The translations under genes and the position numbers were made by a program. Of a stretch of 64,000 nucleotides of DNA, positions 8,921 to 17,445 are shown piece by piece. Numbering within the stretch: the first letter of the stretch is position 1; the number at the start of each line of letters is the position of its first letter. The notes beneath the pieces were generated by a model. It saw only the letters and a program-made list of their open reading frames with translations, did no database searches and was not told where the DNA came from. The stretch lies in contig JACRCD010000028.1 in the NCBI GenBank assembly GCA_016219175.1, positions 1-64,000 of the forward strand. Direction: 5' to 3'. The DNA is from Deltaproteobacteria bacterium (GTDB lineage: Bacteria; Desulfobacterota; Desulfobulbia; Desulfobulbales; SURF-16).

Positions 8921-9760
8921 CTATAGTACGCCCCGGTAAAAGGCCAGCCTGGCGGCATATGGCCGAAAGATATTGTGCAGCCCGCTTCTTTCCTGCTCGG
9001 AAAGCAAGGGCTGAGCCGCGGCAACAGCCAGGGTCCGCACCTCCTCTGCCGTGGCGCAGCCGACAATGGCCACGGTAACCCCGGAGGAGAGGGCATAGCG
9101 GATGAGCAGTTCCGCGGTGACACCAAGTTCAGGCAGGATGTAATGGGCTGCCCCCAGAATCTTCATGCCGATAACGGCAATGCCTTTCTGCCGGGCCGCC
9201 TCCATGGTATGGGTCAAAAATCCGCCCAGCACTCCCTCAACCGGATTGACCGGCAGCAGAACGGCATCCACCGGCCATTCCCGCACCGCCCTGGTCAGTA
9301 CAGCCGGATCATGATGGCCCGTGACCCCGATGGCGCGCACCAGGCCGCTTTTTTTCGCCTCGACAAAGGCCTCAAGCGCCCCGCCGGGGCCGGAGATGGT
9401 CAGCAGGTCTTCCTCGGTGCGCACATCATGGATCTGCCAGAGATCAAGATACGGGGTGTGCAACCGCTGCAGGGTGGCGGCCAGATCAGCCAGAGCGGAG
9501 TCCTTGTCGCGGGAGGCTGATTTGCTGGTCTGAAAAATCGATTCCCGCAGCCCGGGATCGTGTTCCCATATGGATCCGTAATAGACCTCGCTGTCCGAGT
9601 AGACCCGGGCCGAATCAAAGTAAGTGACGCCCTGACTGACGGCCTGCCGGATGACCGACTGGGCCTCTGTTCCCCTGCCAAAGGTGCGCAGCACCCCTTC
9701 GCCGCCCAGGCCGGCAATCGACACCTGCCGCTGCCCGCCGCCAAAAGAAACAGTCTTCAT
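8921..9760 (-). CDS. Aldo/keto reductase family oxidoreductase
   Basis: A 279-residue TIM-barrel NAD(P)H-dependent reductase. The catalytic Asp/Tyr region is YFDSARVYSDSEVYYG, and DLWQIHDVRTEEDL is the strand with the conserved His. GVTGHHDPAVLTRAV and AIVGCATAEEV match the cofactor-binding C-terminal part. It belongs to the short stand-alone branch without a C-terminal 4Fe-4S domain. Substrate unknown. It lies 55 bp downstream of ppnP on the same strand and may be cotranscribed. Confidence 0.88.
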   Translation of the reverse strand: MKTVSFGGGQRQVSIAGLGGEGVLRTFGRGTEAQSVIRQAVSQGVTYFDSARVYSDSEVYYGSIWEHDPGLRESIFQTSKSASRDKDSALADLAATLQRLHTPYLDLWQIHDVRTEEDLLTISGPGGALEAFVEAKKSGLVRAIGVTGHHDPAVLTRAVREWPVDAVLLPVNPVEGVLGGFLTHTMEAARQKGIAVIGMKILGAAHYILPELGVTAELLIRYALSSGVTVAIVGCATAEEVRTLAVAAAQPLLSEQERSGLHNIFRPYAARLAFYRGVL

Positions 9761-9815
9761 CCCACCCCTCCCTGGTACAAAAAGATGCCCGCCAGACGCA
9801 GTCAGACGGAAAATC

Positions 9816-10130
9816 CTATTTGATGAAGGAGCAGCAGTAATCCGTCAGCTCCTTGATCCGCAGGCCGAACTTCGAATTGGCCGGCACGTCGAATGACTCG
9901 CCGCCCTTCACCTGGCGCCAGCCGGCAGCGCCGGGCAGCAGGACCTCCAGGTCGCCGGCGAGAATCTCCATGATCTCCGCATCCGCCGTGTTGAATTCAT
10001 AATCGCCGGGCAGCATGACCCCTAGGGTCTTCTTGCTGCCATCCGCGAATATGACGGTGCGGCTGGTGACTTTGCCGCCAAAATAAACATTGGCCTTTTT
10101 TACCACTGTGACATTGTTGAATTCAGACAT
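9816..10130 (-). CDS. ppnP: Pyrimidine/purine nucleoside phosphorylase PpnP
   Basis: A 104-residue small cupin of the PpnP (YaiE, DUF1255) family, which phosphorolyses a broad set of nucleosides to the base and ribose 1-phosphate. Diagnostic stretches are [37 protein letters not shown] and [13 protein letters not shown]. The length is exactly that of the family. It probably acts in nucleoside salvage. Confidence 0.93.
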   Translation of the reverse strand: MSEFNNVTVVKKANVYFGGKVTSRTVIFADGSKKTLGVMLPGDYEFNTADAEIMEILAGDLEVLLPGAAGWRQVKGGESFDVPANSKFGLRIKELTDYCCSFIK

Positions 10131-10139
10131 GTGCTTTTC

Positions 10140-10318
10140 GCTCCCTGTTTGTTTTCCGGTAAATTAAATGTGAAATGTTTGCATGGCAGCAGGAGACAGC
10201 CATGGGCCGTGCGAAAATAAATACCATTTTTTACCGAATGCTACAGGAAATAGCAATGGCGTTTTCCCTTCCGCGTCGGCAAAAAACAAGAGCCTACCTA
10301 ACAGTAGGTTTTTTAATT
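10140..10318 (+). ncRNA. Intergenic region ending in an orphan terminator; possible small RNA
   Basis: Between divergent ppnP and the lipoprotein gene, a stem (CCTAC/GTAGG, about 10295-10310) followed by TTTTTT is a good plus-strand terminator. No recognisable plus-strand gene precedes it, and the lipoprotein promoter lies after it. A short transcript from this ~150-bp stretch would explain it, but I see no convincing promoter for that transcript. Confidence 0.3.
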
Positions 10319-10322
10319 TTCG

Positions 10323-10352
10323 TTGTATTTTGCTCTCTTTTACGTATATAAT
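10323..10352 (+). promoter_or_regulatory. Candidate sigma-70 promoter of the His-rich lipoprotein gene
   Basis: -35 TTGTAT (10323-10328), 18-bp spacer, and a perfect -10 TATAAT (10347-10352), about 68 bp before the start codon. Confidence 0.55.
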
Positions 10353-10419
10353 CTCTACAAGAGACAGCTTATTTACCATAAAAAAACACCAGCTGCAAAA
10401 AATAGAGGAGATGATCCCC

Positions 10420-11025
10420 ATGAGACAATTGTTGATTCTTGCCGTTCTTTTTTTCATCGCCGGCTGCCATTCATCACCTTCCTATCAGTGGTCGGACAAA
10501 CCGCTGTCGGACCGGGAAAAAAAAGCTCTGACCGCGGTCATGGATGTCTACCGGCAAAATAACATATCCGTGCTGGATGAATACGGCACGGAAAGACAAG
10601 TGGTCGGCGCCCAGATGGGTGTCATGCCAAGCAAGTGCGACATGGAACATGACCGCGACATGCCCGCGGAACATCACGAAGGGCATCATGCAGAGCATCA
10701 CCAGGGACATGAGGGGCATGAACACCACCACGACATGGAGGAGGGAGCGCAGAGCGAAGATCATCTGGCCACCCTGCTCAGCAAGGCAATGATCGAGAAA
10801 AAAAAGGAATACAGCCAGCCGACTGTCATCCTGGAGGAGGAGGTCTATTTCTACAAAACAATCTATGTCGCCACGGTGGATGATAAAACCCTCACCCTGC
10901 AAAAAACCGCGGCCAGGGAAGATGCGGACCAAAGAAGCGCTGAACCGGTCGAGCCGTCCCTTCTTAAGGAGATTGCCGGGGCTGCCGGAGGCGCCGTGAC
11001 GGAAGACCACATCATGTTGCCCTGA
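10420..11025 (+). CDS. Histidine-rich lipoprotein, unknown function
   Basis: The start at 10420 is chosen because GAGGAG lies 9 bp upstream; ATG at 10411 abuts that site. The protein has 201 residues and begins with a lipoprotein signal (MRQLLILAVLFFIAGC; lipobox Cys at 16), so it should be lipidated and periplasm-facing. Residues ~76-105 carry 12 histidines among acidic residues (AEHHEGHHAEHHQGH and following), a likely metal-binding or metal-buffering segment. No known domain is recognised. It is a single gene with its own promoter and terminators. Confidence 0.8.
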   Translation: MRQLLILAVLFFIAGCHSSPSYQWSDKPLSDREKKALTAVMDVYRQNNISVLDEYGTERQVVGAQMGVMPSKCDMEHDRDMPAEHHEGHHAEHHQGHEGHEHHHDMEEGAQSEDHLATLLSKAMIEKKKEYSQPTVILEEEVYFYKTIYVATVDDKTLTLQKTAAREDADQRSAEPVEPSLLKEIAGAAGGAVTEDHIMLP

Positions 11026-11027
11026 TT

Positions 11028-11055
11028 ACCGGCGGAAAAAATATTTTCCGCCGGT
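11028..11055 (+). terminator. Perfect 12-bp hairpin directly after the lipoprotein gene
   Basis: ACCGGCGGAAAA (11028-11039) pairs perfectly with TTTTCCGCCGGT (11044-11055). It lacks a following T run, so it may protect the mRNA 3' end or act together with the next terminator. Confidence 0.5.
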
Positions 11056-11106
11056 TGCGAAACCTGGACAAAACACGATTTATTGATTATATATACTCTG
11101 TTGACG

Positions 11107-11134
11107 CGGGCCGGATTACCGGCCCGTTTTTTTT
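11107..11134 (+). terminator. Intrinsic terminator before prfC
   Basis: A perfect 8-bp stem (CGGGCCGG/CCGGCCCG) with a 4-nt loop is followed by eight T. It ends the lipoprotein transcript 30 bp before the prfC start, so prfC translation must be supplied by a promoter overlapping this region, or by read-through. Confidence 0.85.
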
Positions 11135-11163
11135 GCCAGATTCGCATATAAGGTAGTAAGAAA

Positions 11164-12750
11164 TTGAGCAGTAAACTTCTGAAAGAGATCAAACGTCGCC
11201 GCACCTTCGGCATCATCAGCCATCCCGATGCCGGGAAAACCACCCTCACTGAAAAGCTGCTGCTGTTTGGCGGCGCCATCCAGCTGGCCGGCGCGGTCAA
11301 ATCACGCAAAACCGCCAACCACGCCGTGAGCGACTGGATGGCCATTGAACAGGAACGCGGCATCTCCGTCACCTCCTCGGTGATGAAATTCGATTACCGC
11401 GACTACGAGATCAACCTGTTGGACACCCCGGGCCACCAGGACTTTTCCGAGGACACCTACCGGGTGCTGACCGCGGTGGACAGCGCCCTGATGGTCATTG
11501 ACAACGCCAAGGGCGTGGAGTCCCAGACCGAGAAGCTCATGGAGGTGTGCCGCATGCGCAACACGCCGGTCATCACCTTTATCAACAAGCTTGACCGGGA
11601 GGGCAAGGACCCGCTGGATATCCTGGCGGAAATCGAAGACAAGCTGCAGATCGAATGCACCCCCCTTTCCTGGCCCATCGGCATGGGCAAGACCTTCAAG
11701 GGGGTCTACAACATGTACAAAGGCGAGCTGCAGCTCTTTACCCCCAGCCAGGAAAGACGTCCGCAGGACACCATTGTGGTCAGGGACATTGATGCCCCCC
11801 TGCTTGACCAGCTGCTGGGCAGGCAGGCCGACAAACTGCGCGAGGATATCGAACTGCTGGAAGGGGCGGCCAATCCCTTTGAGCATGAGGAATATCTGAA
11901 GGCGAGCCAGAGTCCGGTATTTTTCGGCAGCGCCATCAACAATTTCGGGGTCAAGGAACTGCTTGACGCCTTTGTCGAGCTGGCCCCCGCCCCCGGTCCG
12001 CGCCCCACCACCAGCCGCGAGGTCGCGCCCGAAGAGGACAGTTTCTCGGGATTTACTTTCAAAATACAGGCCAACATGAATCCGGCCCACCGGGACCGCA
12101 TTGCCTTTTTCCGTATCTGCTCGGGCAAATTCACCCGCGGCATGAAAGTGCGACATCACCGCCTCGGCAAGGAGGTTTCCCTGGCCAACGCCACCATCTT
12201 CATGGCCCAGGATCGCACCAACATTGAGGAGGCCTATCCCGGAGACATCATCGGCATCCATAATCACGGCACCATCAAGATCGGCGACACCTTTACCGAC
12301 AAGGAACCGCTGAAATTCACCGGCATTCCCAATTTCGCGCCTGAACATTTCCGCCGGGTGCTGCTGAAAAACCCGCTGAAGATGAAGCAGCTGAACAAAG
12401 GGTTGATCCAGCTGGCGGAGGAAGGGGCGGTCCAGCTCTTCCGGCCGCTCATGGGCAGTGATTATATACTGGGAGCGGTAGGCGTGCTGCAGTTTGATGT
12501 GACCATGGCGCGGCTCAAGGCTGAGTATAGTGTTGACGCGGTTTATGAAGGGGTAAATTATGCCACGGCGCGCTGGATAAGCTGCGCCGATGTTAAAAAA
12601 CTCGAGGAATTCAAGCAGAAGAAACAGGCCAACCTGGCTTTCGACGGCGAGGGGCATCTCGCCTTTCTGGCCTCCAGCGAATGGAATCTGTCCCGCACCA
12701 TGGAGCTGTTTCCGGATATCGTTTTCCATAAAACCAGGGAGCATAGTTAA
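11164..12750 (+). CDS. prfC: Peptide chain release factor 3
   Basis: A translational GTPase (528 residues, full length) that recycles RF1/RF2 from the ribosome after termination. G motifs: [15 protein letters not shown] (P-loop), [10 protein letters not shown] (switch I), DTPGHQDF (G3) and [11 protein letters not shown] (G4). The closely RF3-specific phrase [19 protein letters not shown] separates it from EF-G. The start is TTG with a weak AAGG-type site. A terminator follows the gene at once. Single-gene unit. Confidence 0.97.
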   Translation: MSSKLLKEIKRRRTFGIISHPDAGKTTLTEKLLLFGGAIQLAGAVKSRKTANHAVSDWMAIEQERGISVTSSVMKFDYRDYEINLLDTPGHQDFSEDTYRVLTAVDSALMVIDNAKGVESQTEKLMEVCRMRNTPVITFINKLDREGKDPLDILAEIEDKLQIECTPLSWPIGMGKTFKGVYNMYKGELQLFTPSQERRPQDTIVVRDIDAPLLDQLLGRQADKLREDIELLEGAANPFEHEEYLKASQSPVFFGSAINNFGVKELLDAFVELAPAPGPRPTTSREVAPEEDSFSGFTFKIQANMNPAHRDRIAFFRICSGKFTRGMKVRHHRLGKEVSLANATIFMAQDRTNIEEAYPGDIIGIHNHGTIKIGDTFTDKEPLKFTGIPNFAPEHFRRVLLKNPLKMKQLNKGLIQLAEEGAVQLFRPLMGSDYILGAVGVLQFDVTMARLKAEYSVDAVYEGVNYATARWISCADVKKLEEFKQKKQANLAFDGEGHLAFLASSEWNLSRTMELFPDIVFHKTREHS

Positions 12751-12770
12751 ACCCCCTGGTTCAATAGGCA

Positions 12771-12807
12771 AAAAAAGAGAGGAATAAAGTTATTTTCCTC
12801 TTTTTTT
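12771..12807 (+). terminator. Intrinsic terminator after prfC
   Basis: An A-rich arm plus GAGGAA (12779-12784) pairs with TTCCTC (12795-12800), followed by a T7 run. The flanking A and T runs also make it work on the opposite strand. Confidence 0.8.
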
Positions 12808-12893
12808 GCTTGCAATATTTCAGCAATTAATTAAATTATAAAAAACTTAAATGATAAAGTATTTAGCCTGACAACGAAAAAATCGGAGCTGCC

Positions 12894-13637
12894 ATGAAAG
12901 AAAAACAATCCCGCAAAATCACCCAGTGGCTTATGGCGCCACTTCTTCCCCTGATCATTATCGGAGGGTATTTCCAGCCTTATCTCGGCTATGTGGCGCT
13001 GGCCATGATGCTTCTCATGTTTATCCTGGCCCTGTTCCGCGGCAGATTCTACTGCGGATGGATCTGCGCCATGGGAGCTTTTCACGAGAGGGTGTTATCG
13101 TTAGTCAGCCGCAGGAAGAAAATGCTGCCCGTTTTCAAGGCCGGCTGGTTCAGGTGGCTGCTCTTTGCCCTGATGATGGGGCTGCTGACTTTGCGGCTTA
13201 TCGCCGCGGAAGGCGATCCGGAAAAAATCGGGGCGGCCTTTGTCATGATGTGGACCCTGTCCACGGGCCTGGCCATCTTTATCGGTATGATCTGGAAGCC
13301 GAGATCGTGGTGCAGCCTCTGCCCCATGGCGACCTTTCAGGGACTCATCGCCCCCTGCAATTATCTGTTGCAGGTGGCGCCGTCGTGCAAGGAATGCGGG
13401 ATCTGCCGGAAAAGCTGCCCCATCGAGACCAGCCCGGCCTCTTTCAAATCACAGGGATTTGTCACCAGCAGTGAGTGCATGCGCTGCGGCAACTGCACGG
13501 TGAACTGCCCCACCGGCGCCCTGGAATTCCAGAAGAACCGGCTCAAGGGCTGCACCCTGTTCAGCTCCCTCGTCCGCAAATTCCGGCCCTCGCCGGAAAA
13601 TGAGAGTAGTTTTTCTTTCGATTCGCGGAAAATATAG
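12894..13637 (+). CDS. Membrane-bound 4Fe-4S polyferredoxin (NapH/CcoG-like)
   Basis: A 247-residue protein with about four transmembrane helices. Membrane-embedded Cys motifs are FYCGWICAMGAF and WCSLCPMATF, typical of NapH/NosR/RdxA-type proteins. A C-terminal pair of 4Fe-4S sites follows (CKECGICRKSCP and CMRCGNCTVNCP). It probably passes electrons between the quinone pool and a cytoplasmic or periplasmic partner. The convergent gene downstream is a small sulfite reductase; a functional link is possible but not shown. Confidence 0.88.
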   Translation: MKEKQSRKITQWLMAPLLPLIIIGGYFQPYLGYVALAMMLLMFILALFRGRFYCGWICAMGAFHERVLSLVSRRKKMLPVFKAGWFRWLLFALMMGLLTLRLIAAEGDPEKIGAAFVMMWTLSTGLAIFIGMIWKPRSWCSLCPMATFQGLIAPCNYLLQVAPSCKECGICRKSCPIETSPASFKSQGFVTSSECMRCGNCTVNCPTGALEFQKNRLKGCTLFSSLVRKFRPSPENESSFSFDSRKI

Positions 13638-13640
13638 GAA

Positions 13641-13759
13641 CCGTCCGAGGGGCCGAGAACAACGCCTATTTTTTCGTAAGGTGCGCAACGGCTGTTTGTT
13701 GCGCACCCGGACGGAAACGCCACGATAAAACCGGTGGGCATGATGAACCCATGCCCACC
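13641..13759. terminator. Structured convergent intergenic region with nested inverted repeats
   Basis: Between two convergent genes. The outer stem CCGTCCG/CGGACGG (13641-13647, 13708-13714) encloses a perfect 9-bp hairpin GGTGCGCAA/TTGCGCACC (13680-13688, 13699-13707). A second perfect 10-bp hairpin, GGTGGGCATG/CATGCCCACC (13733-13742, 13750-13759), is followed on the minus strand by GGTTTT. Most likely bidirectional transcription ends. Confidence 0.55.
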
Positions 13760-13785
13760 CTTCTACCCGGCTTATGCTCTCGTAA

Positions 13786-14388
13786 TCAGACCGCCTCGGG
13801 ATAAGGGAAATCGGGGTGATCAATCAGCTTGAACATGCGCTGCTTCTTTACGGTGTGCGCATCATGGAAATTGACCAGTTTTTCAATGGCCTCCAGCACC
13901 TCATCCTCGGTCGCCTTGCGCAGAATGCGGCGGCCGACCTTGGGATACGGCCCGCCCTTGCCGCCGACATACACCTCAAAGCCCGCCCTGGTGGCCATGA
14001 CCCCGATATCCGTCGTCAACACCCCGGAACAGGAGAGATTGCAGCCTGAAACAGCAATCTTGAATTTCGGCTTGGTAACGGCCTTGTCCTTGAAACGCGC
14101 CAGGATGGCCTCCGAAAGTTTTTCCGTATCAATAATGCCCAGATTGCAATGGGGCATCCCTACACAGACCCGCGGCAGGGGGAATTTTCCCGGCCCCTTG
14201 AACTGAGCCCCCAGGGCGGCAAGTTCCCCCTTGATGGCGTCGGCGCTTTCGTCAGGAACATTGATCAGCCGCAAATTCTGGACGGTGGAAAGATAGACGC
14301 CGAGGTTATATTGCTCGGCCAGATCCCGCGCTTTGCCCATGATGTCCAGAGGCAGGCGTCCCGCCGGTAGCAGCACTGTAATATTCAT
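13786..14388 (-). CDS. Small assimilatory-type (low-spin) sulfite reductase
   Basis: About 200 residues holding one ferredoxin-like half domain and the siroheme/4Fe-4S site: CVGMPHC (Cys-x5-Cys) and SGCNLSCSG (Cys-x3-Cys). This is the single-subunit size of the low-spin sulfite reductase (P590 type) known from Desulfovibrio. That enzyme reduces sulfite to sulfide; its place in vivo is unclear. ATG at 14388 (MNITVLLPAG) is preferred; an upstream ATG at 14436 would add 16 residues not typical of the family. It cannot be a dsrA or dsrB subunit, as it is only half their length. Confidence 0.82.
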   Translation of the reverse strand: MNITVLLPAGRLPLDIMGKARDLAEQYNLGVYLSTVQNLRLINVPDESADAIKGELAALGAQFKGPGKFPLPRVCVGMPHCNLGIIDTEKLSEAILARFKDKAVTKPKFKIAVSGCNLSCSGVLTTDIGVMATRAGFEVYVGGKGGPYPKVGRRILRKATEDEVLEAIEKLVNFHDAHTVKKQRMFKLIDHPDFPYPEAV

Positions 14389-14691
14389 AATGTTTTCCCA
14401 CTGTTGATTTAATAACCGGGCAAACAGAGCAGACAAAAAAAACAGCCAAATCCCCTCGCGCCCCTCACCCTTTCCTGAAAATTCTATACCCGAATTTTAA
14501 TGGTCTCGCAACAACTCACACGGGTTGCCATCCACCTGACAAATATCAATAAATTACCCTCGCGCCGCCGGAGGCCGAGGACCTTTTTACCTGGTTGTCA
14601 ATTTTTCCGTTCTTTCAAAAAGAATTTTATAGCCCTTTCAGCCATCTCCGGTTAAATAACGATTCTTACAGAAATTACAGGAGAAGATAAA
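14389..14691. other. Divergent intergenic region without a gene
   Basis: Holds the promoters of the sulfite reductase (minus) and the 143-residue protein (plus). AGGAG stands before the 14692 start. I see no small ORF or strong hairpin. Confidence 0.5.
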
Positions 14692-15123
14692 ATGGGACAT
14701 CACGCAAATAACCCGTACGGGTCAGGTGACAAGGCGGTCAGGGCAATTGACCGCAAGAGAGAGCAGGAACGAAAAATCATGCTCTCAGCGGCATTCAAAT
14801 TCGCCGATGAGCTGGCTCAGAAGCTTGTGCAACGCCTGCTGGATCAGCATATCATCGAAACCACCTCCGACAGCGCCATCAGGGAACTTTTCGCCAACCT
14901 GCTGCGCAATCTGCAGGACATGGAAGATTTTGACCTCCAGTTCAAAATCGCCCCGCTCAGGAAACTGGCGCCCAATCCGAACTTCATGAGTCTTTACTTC
15001 ACCCAGTACATCATTGAAGATCTGGTCAACCATCCCAAGATTGATGATGTATTCGGAGATGACGTCGACGTGTACAAGGCAGTTGATTCGGTATTGGACA
15101 AGATACGCCCCACCGATCTGTAA
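14692..15123 (+). CDS. Hypothetical protein, 143 residues
   Basis: I do not recognise the family. The first ~30 residues are polar (MGHHANNPYGSGDKAV). The rest is strongly helical in character, with a central LAQKLVQRLLDQH helix and an acidic C-terminal third (DDVFGDDVDVYKAVD). No Cys, no signal peptide, no membrane segment. A good ribosome site (AGGAG) precedes it. It lies 15 bp before a radical SAM gene on the same strand, so the two are probably cotranscribed and may act together. Confidence 0.75.
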   Translation: MGHHANNPYGSGDKAVRAIDRKREQERKIMLSAAFKFADELAQKLVQRLLDQHIIETTSDSAIRELFANLLRNLQDMEDFDLQFKIAPLRKLAPNPNFMSLYFTQYIIEDLVNHPKIDDVFGDDVDVYKAVDSVLDKIRPTDL

Positions 15124-15138
15124 CATTTTTCCAGAGCC

Positions 15139-16431
15139 ATGAGTCCGCAGCATCCTTCCCGCATGCCCTGCCTGGTATTTGCCAATACCAAAGGCGAAAT
15201 CCAGGATTTTCCGGAGCTTGAGATGGCGGGCCGCAGCGGCTCCTGGTTTTTCAGACCGGAACTTGAAGATATTATTCCCTTGCCCCAAGGGAGCGAACTT
15301 TTTGTCCTGCCCCAGAGAATACCCATCGGCATGGAAAAAAATTCCGGCGACCCTGTCCTGCTCGACGAAAATCCCTATACTTCCCGCGATGGCATTCAGG
15401 CTGTGGCAGCCTTCATGGCCCCGGCCCACACCGCCATATTTACCGCGGCCTATGAAAAAAAATCTCCGGACGTGGACCCCCTTCCCCTCTTCGCTTACAC
15501 TGCGGTGGGCTGGCTCGATGAGCGCTTCTGGGTCTGCGGATTCCGCAGCGATGAGGACATCCGCCAGGACAGCGCCGGCTTTCAGCCCGGACGGATCAGA
15601 AAAGAGACGGAAAAGAAATTAAAGGCTTTTCCCCATAACCGGCTCATTCAACACCTGGGCAAATGCTGTCTGGCTTACAGCTGTCCGGCCGCCAAGAACT
15701 ACTTTCTCGGCCGCTATGAAGCGCCCCTGCCCACCTCGCCCGGCTGTAACGCCCAATGCGTGGGCTGCATTTCCCTGCAAGCCTCGGGCTGCTGCCCCTC
15801 CACCCAGGAGCGCATCAAATTTATCCCCACCCCGGCGGAGATTGCTGAAATAGCCGTGCCCCACCTGAACTCGGCCCCGCGTCCCGTGGTCAGTTTCGGC
15901 CAGGGCTGCGAGGGGGAACCGTTGCTGCAGGCCGATACCATTGAAAAAGCCATCCGTCTCATCCGCGCGCAGACCGGCCGCGGCACCATCAACCTCAACA
16001 GCAATTCCAGCCTGCCTGAGGCCGTGGCCCGCCTGGCCGCGGCCGGACTCGATTCGATCCGGGTCAGCATGAACAGCGCCCGCAAAGGGTGTCACACCCT
16101 CTATTACCGGCCCCAGGGCTTTGATTTCAAGAACGTGCTGGAATCGATCCTGACCATGAAAAAGGCGGGACGCTTTGTCTCCCTCAACTATTTCATCCTG
16201 CCCGGTTTCACCGATGATCCGGAGGAGTACGCCGCCCTGTGCGACCTGGTTGATCTCTACCGGCCCGATCTGATCCAGCTGCGCAACCTCAACATGGACC
16301 CGGACTGGTATTTCGAGGTGGTGCAGCACCCGGCTAAAGAAAAACCCATGGGCATGCGCAACTGGCTGGCCCAGCTGCGCCTGCGCTTTCCGGAACTCAA
16401 ATTCGGTTACTTCAACCCACCCCTGCGCTGA
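15139..16431 (+). CDS. Radical SAM enzyme, function unknown
   Basis: A 430-residue protein. The radical SAM 4Fe-4S motif is CNAQCVGC (Cys-x3-Cys-x2-Cys), preceded by ~190 residues without a clear known domain. Downstream are VVSFGQGCEGEPLLQ (glycine-rich SAM loop), NLNSNSSLPEAV and the strand DSIRVSMNSA, all typical of the partial TIM barrel. Extra cysteines directly after the motif (SGCCPSTQE) could hold a second metal site. The substrate is unknown. A decayed copy of the last ~25 codons of a related gene lies at 21.4-21.5 kb. Confidence 0.85.
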   Translation: MSPQHPSRMPCLVFANTKGEIQDFPELEMAGRSGSWFFRPELEDIIPLPQGSELFVLPQRIPIGMEKNSGDPVLLDENPYTSRDGIQAVAAFMAPAHTAIFTAAYEKKSPDVDPLPLFAYTAVGWLDERFWVCGFRSDEDIRQDSAGFQPGRIRKETEKKLKAFPHNRLIQHLGKCCLAYSCPAAKNYFLGRYEAPLPTSPGCNAQCVGCISLQASGCCPSTQERIKFIPTPAEIAEIAVPHLNSAPRPVVSFGQGCEGEPLLQADTIEKAIRLIRAQTGRGTINLNSNSSLPEAVARLAAAGLDSIRVSMNSARKGCHTLYYRPQGFDFKNVLESILTMKKAGRFVSLNYFILPGFTDDPEEYAALCDLVDLYRPDLIQLRNLNMDPDWYFEVVQHPAKEKPMGMRNWLAQLRLRFPELKFGYFNPPLR

Positions 16432-16503
16432 CCTGAAATTCCCGGCTCTTCGACGTTTCGTCTGGATTTACCGGAGGGATGAAACCGGAAGATTATTTGA
16501 TTT

Positions 16504-16550
16504 TTTCAGATGTTCGCTGGGGCAATCCCAAGGGTTGAACGGCTCAGAGC
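16504..16550 (+). repeat. Direct repeat copy A flanking the toxin-antitoxin locus
   Basis: A 47-bp stretch matching 17351-17397 at 38 of 47 positions. It contains a short hairpin CAATC-ccaag-GGTTG. The other copy has CAACC-gcaag-GGTTG, so pairing is kept through a compensating change. It abuts the antitoxin stop codon. The core GTTGAAC fits the GTTRRRY integron core pattern, but the rest is too short for a normal attC. Confidence 0.7.
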
Positions 16551-16903
16551 TAACCGGCCGGCTGTTTTTTGGCGGTCCGCGTTGAGCGACTGGTTCGGCC
16601 CTCGGCTTTTCGCGCTTTCGTTTCTTTGACTAGCCTCAACTCAAGACGGCACCCGAGGGCGTTGGCGTATTTTTGGAGGGTGGCGAGTGATGGAGAGTGT
16701 TTCCCCCTGCCGGATTCCAGACGTGCGACCGCGGACTGTGTGGTGCCGATGCGTTCGGCAATTTCCGCTTGTGTGACTCCAGCGGCCGCGCGCGCTTTCA
16801 GAAACTCGTCCAGAAAAGCAAATTCCTCGCCAAGCCGGTCGTATTCGGCTTTTACGTCTGCGCGCTCAAGTGCGCGGGCTTTAAGCTCTTTATGTGTGAG
16901 CAT
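16550..16903 (-). CDS. HigA-like antitoxin, XRE family HTH
   Basis: A 117-residue DNA-binding protein. The HTH lies at about residues 43-95, with VTQAEIAERIGTTQSAVARL the clear XRE recognition segment and SPSLATLQKYANALG after it. The basic C-terminal tail (KARKAEGRTSRSTR) is unusual in length. The start overlaps the toxin gene by 14 bp. Toxin first, antitoxin second is the HigBA order; the antitoxin probably represses its own operon. Confidence 0.88.
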   Translation of the reverse strand: MLTHKELKARALERADVKAEYDRLGEEFAFLDEFLKARAAAGVTQAEIAERIGTTQSAVARLESGRGKHSPSLATLQKYANALGCRLELRLVKETKARKAEGRTSRSTRTAKKQPAG

Positions 16904-17222
16904 TTTTGATCTCCTTCATCCTCCGTCGCGCGATTGCGAGTTCTTTGGGCGGAGTTTTGTCCGTTTTCTTTATGAATTGGTGCAGAATCACGATCTTCTT
17001 GCCGGCCGCAGTACAGTAGAACACTCGCGCGATTCCTTCGGCACCCTTTAGCCGCAACTCAAACAGGCCGTCACCCATGGCGCGTGTATGCGGCATGCCG
17101 AGGTCCGGGCCGTAGAGCTCCATGCGGTCGGAATAGCGAAGGAACCGGCCAAGAAAGCCGGCCGGCATTGCAAGAATTTCTTCCTGCAGAGAGTCGCTGC
17201 AGTAGGTAATTACCCAACTCAT
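16890..17222 (-). CDS. HigB/RelE-like toxin (phage-derived Gp49-like family)
   Basis: About 110 residues starting at MSWVITYCSDS. The pattern FELRLKGAEGIARVFYC, then KKIVILHQFIKKTDKTP, then a basic helix EIAIARRRM-like is typical of Gp49-like RelE-superfamily toxins, which cut mRNA on the ribosome. A longer upstream ORF (to 17378) is open but its added 52 residues look non-coding. It lies directly upstream of, and overlapping, the HTH antitoxin gene. Confidence 0.87.
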   Translation of the reverse strand: MSWVITYCSDSLQEEILAMPAGFLGRFLRYSDRMELYGPDLGMPHTRAMGDGLFELRLKGAEGIARVFYCTAAGKKIVILHQFIKKTDKTPPKELAIARRRMKEIKNAHT

Positions 17223-17350
17223 ATGGAAATTATAGCGTATTTGCGATATCTGGTCTAGGATATTGTCAGACTTTCTTTTTGAGGTCGGGAGGCGTGGGGA
17301 CGTCCATGAAATATTAAGTTTCTGATGTTGCCCATCGTACATTTTTATAG

Positions 17351-17397
17351 TTTCAGATGTCCGATATGGCAACCGCAAGGGTTGAACGTCCGAGAGC
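17351..17397 (+). repeat. Direct repeat copy B flanking the toxin-antitoxin locus
   Basis: Second copy of the 47-bp repeat at 16504-16550 (38/47 identical), about 130 bp upstream of the toxin start. The two copies bracket the toxin-antitoxin operon, suggesting it was acquired or can move as a unit, or that a shared insertion site was duplicated. Confidence 0.7.
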
Positions 17398-17445
17398 GTA
17401 GAAGCGAGCAGAGTGGAGACAGTATGCCGCGCATTGTTAGTGTTT

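Noticed and set aside
11302-12771. 489-residue minus-strand frame opposite prfC
   Set aside because: Antisense shadow of a GC-rich conserved gene; no protein-like motifs.
17223-17378. 52-residue N-terminal extension of the toxin
   Set aside because: Sequence is unlike the family and contains the area next to repeat B. ATG 17222 gives the normal toxin length.
16504-17397. Full integron cassette with attC sites
   Set aside because: GTTGAAC fits the core pattern, but the repeat gives only a 5-bp hairpin and I could not find paired inverse core and core sites at attC spacing. No integrase is in the window.
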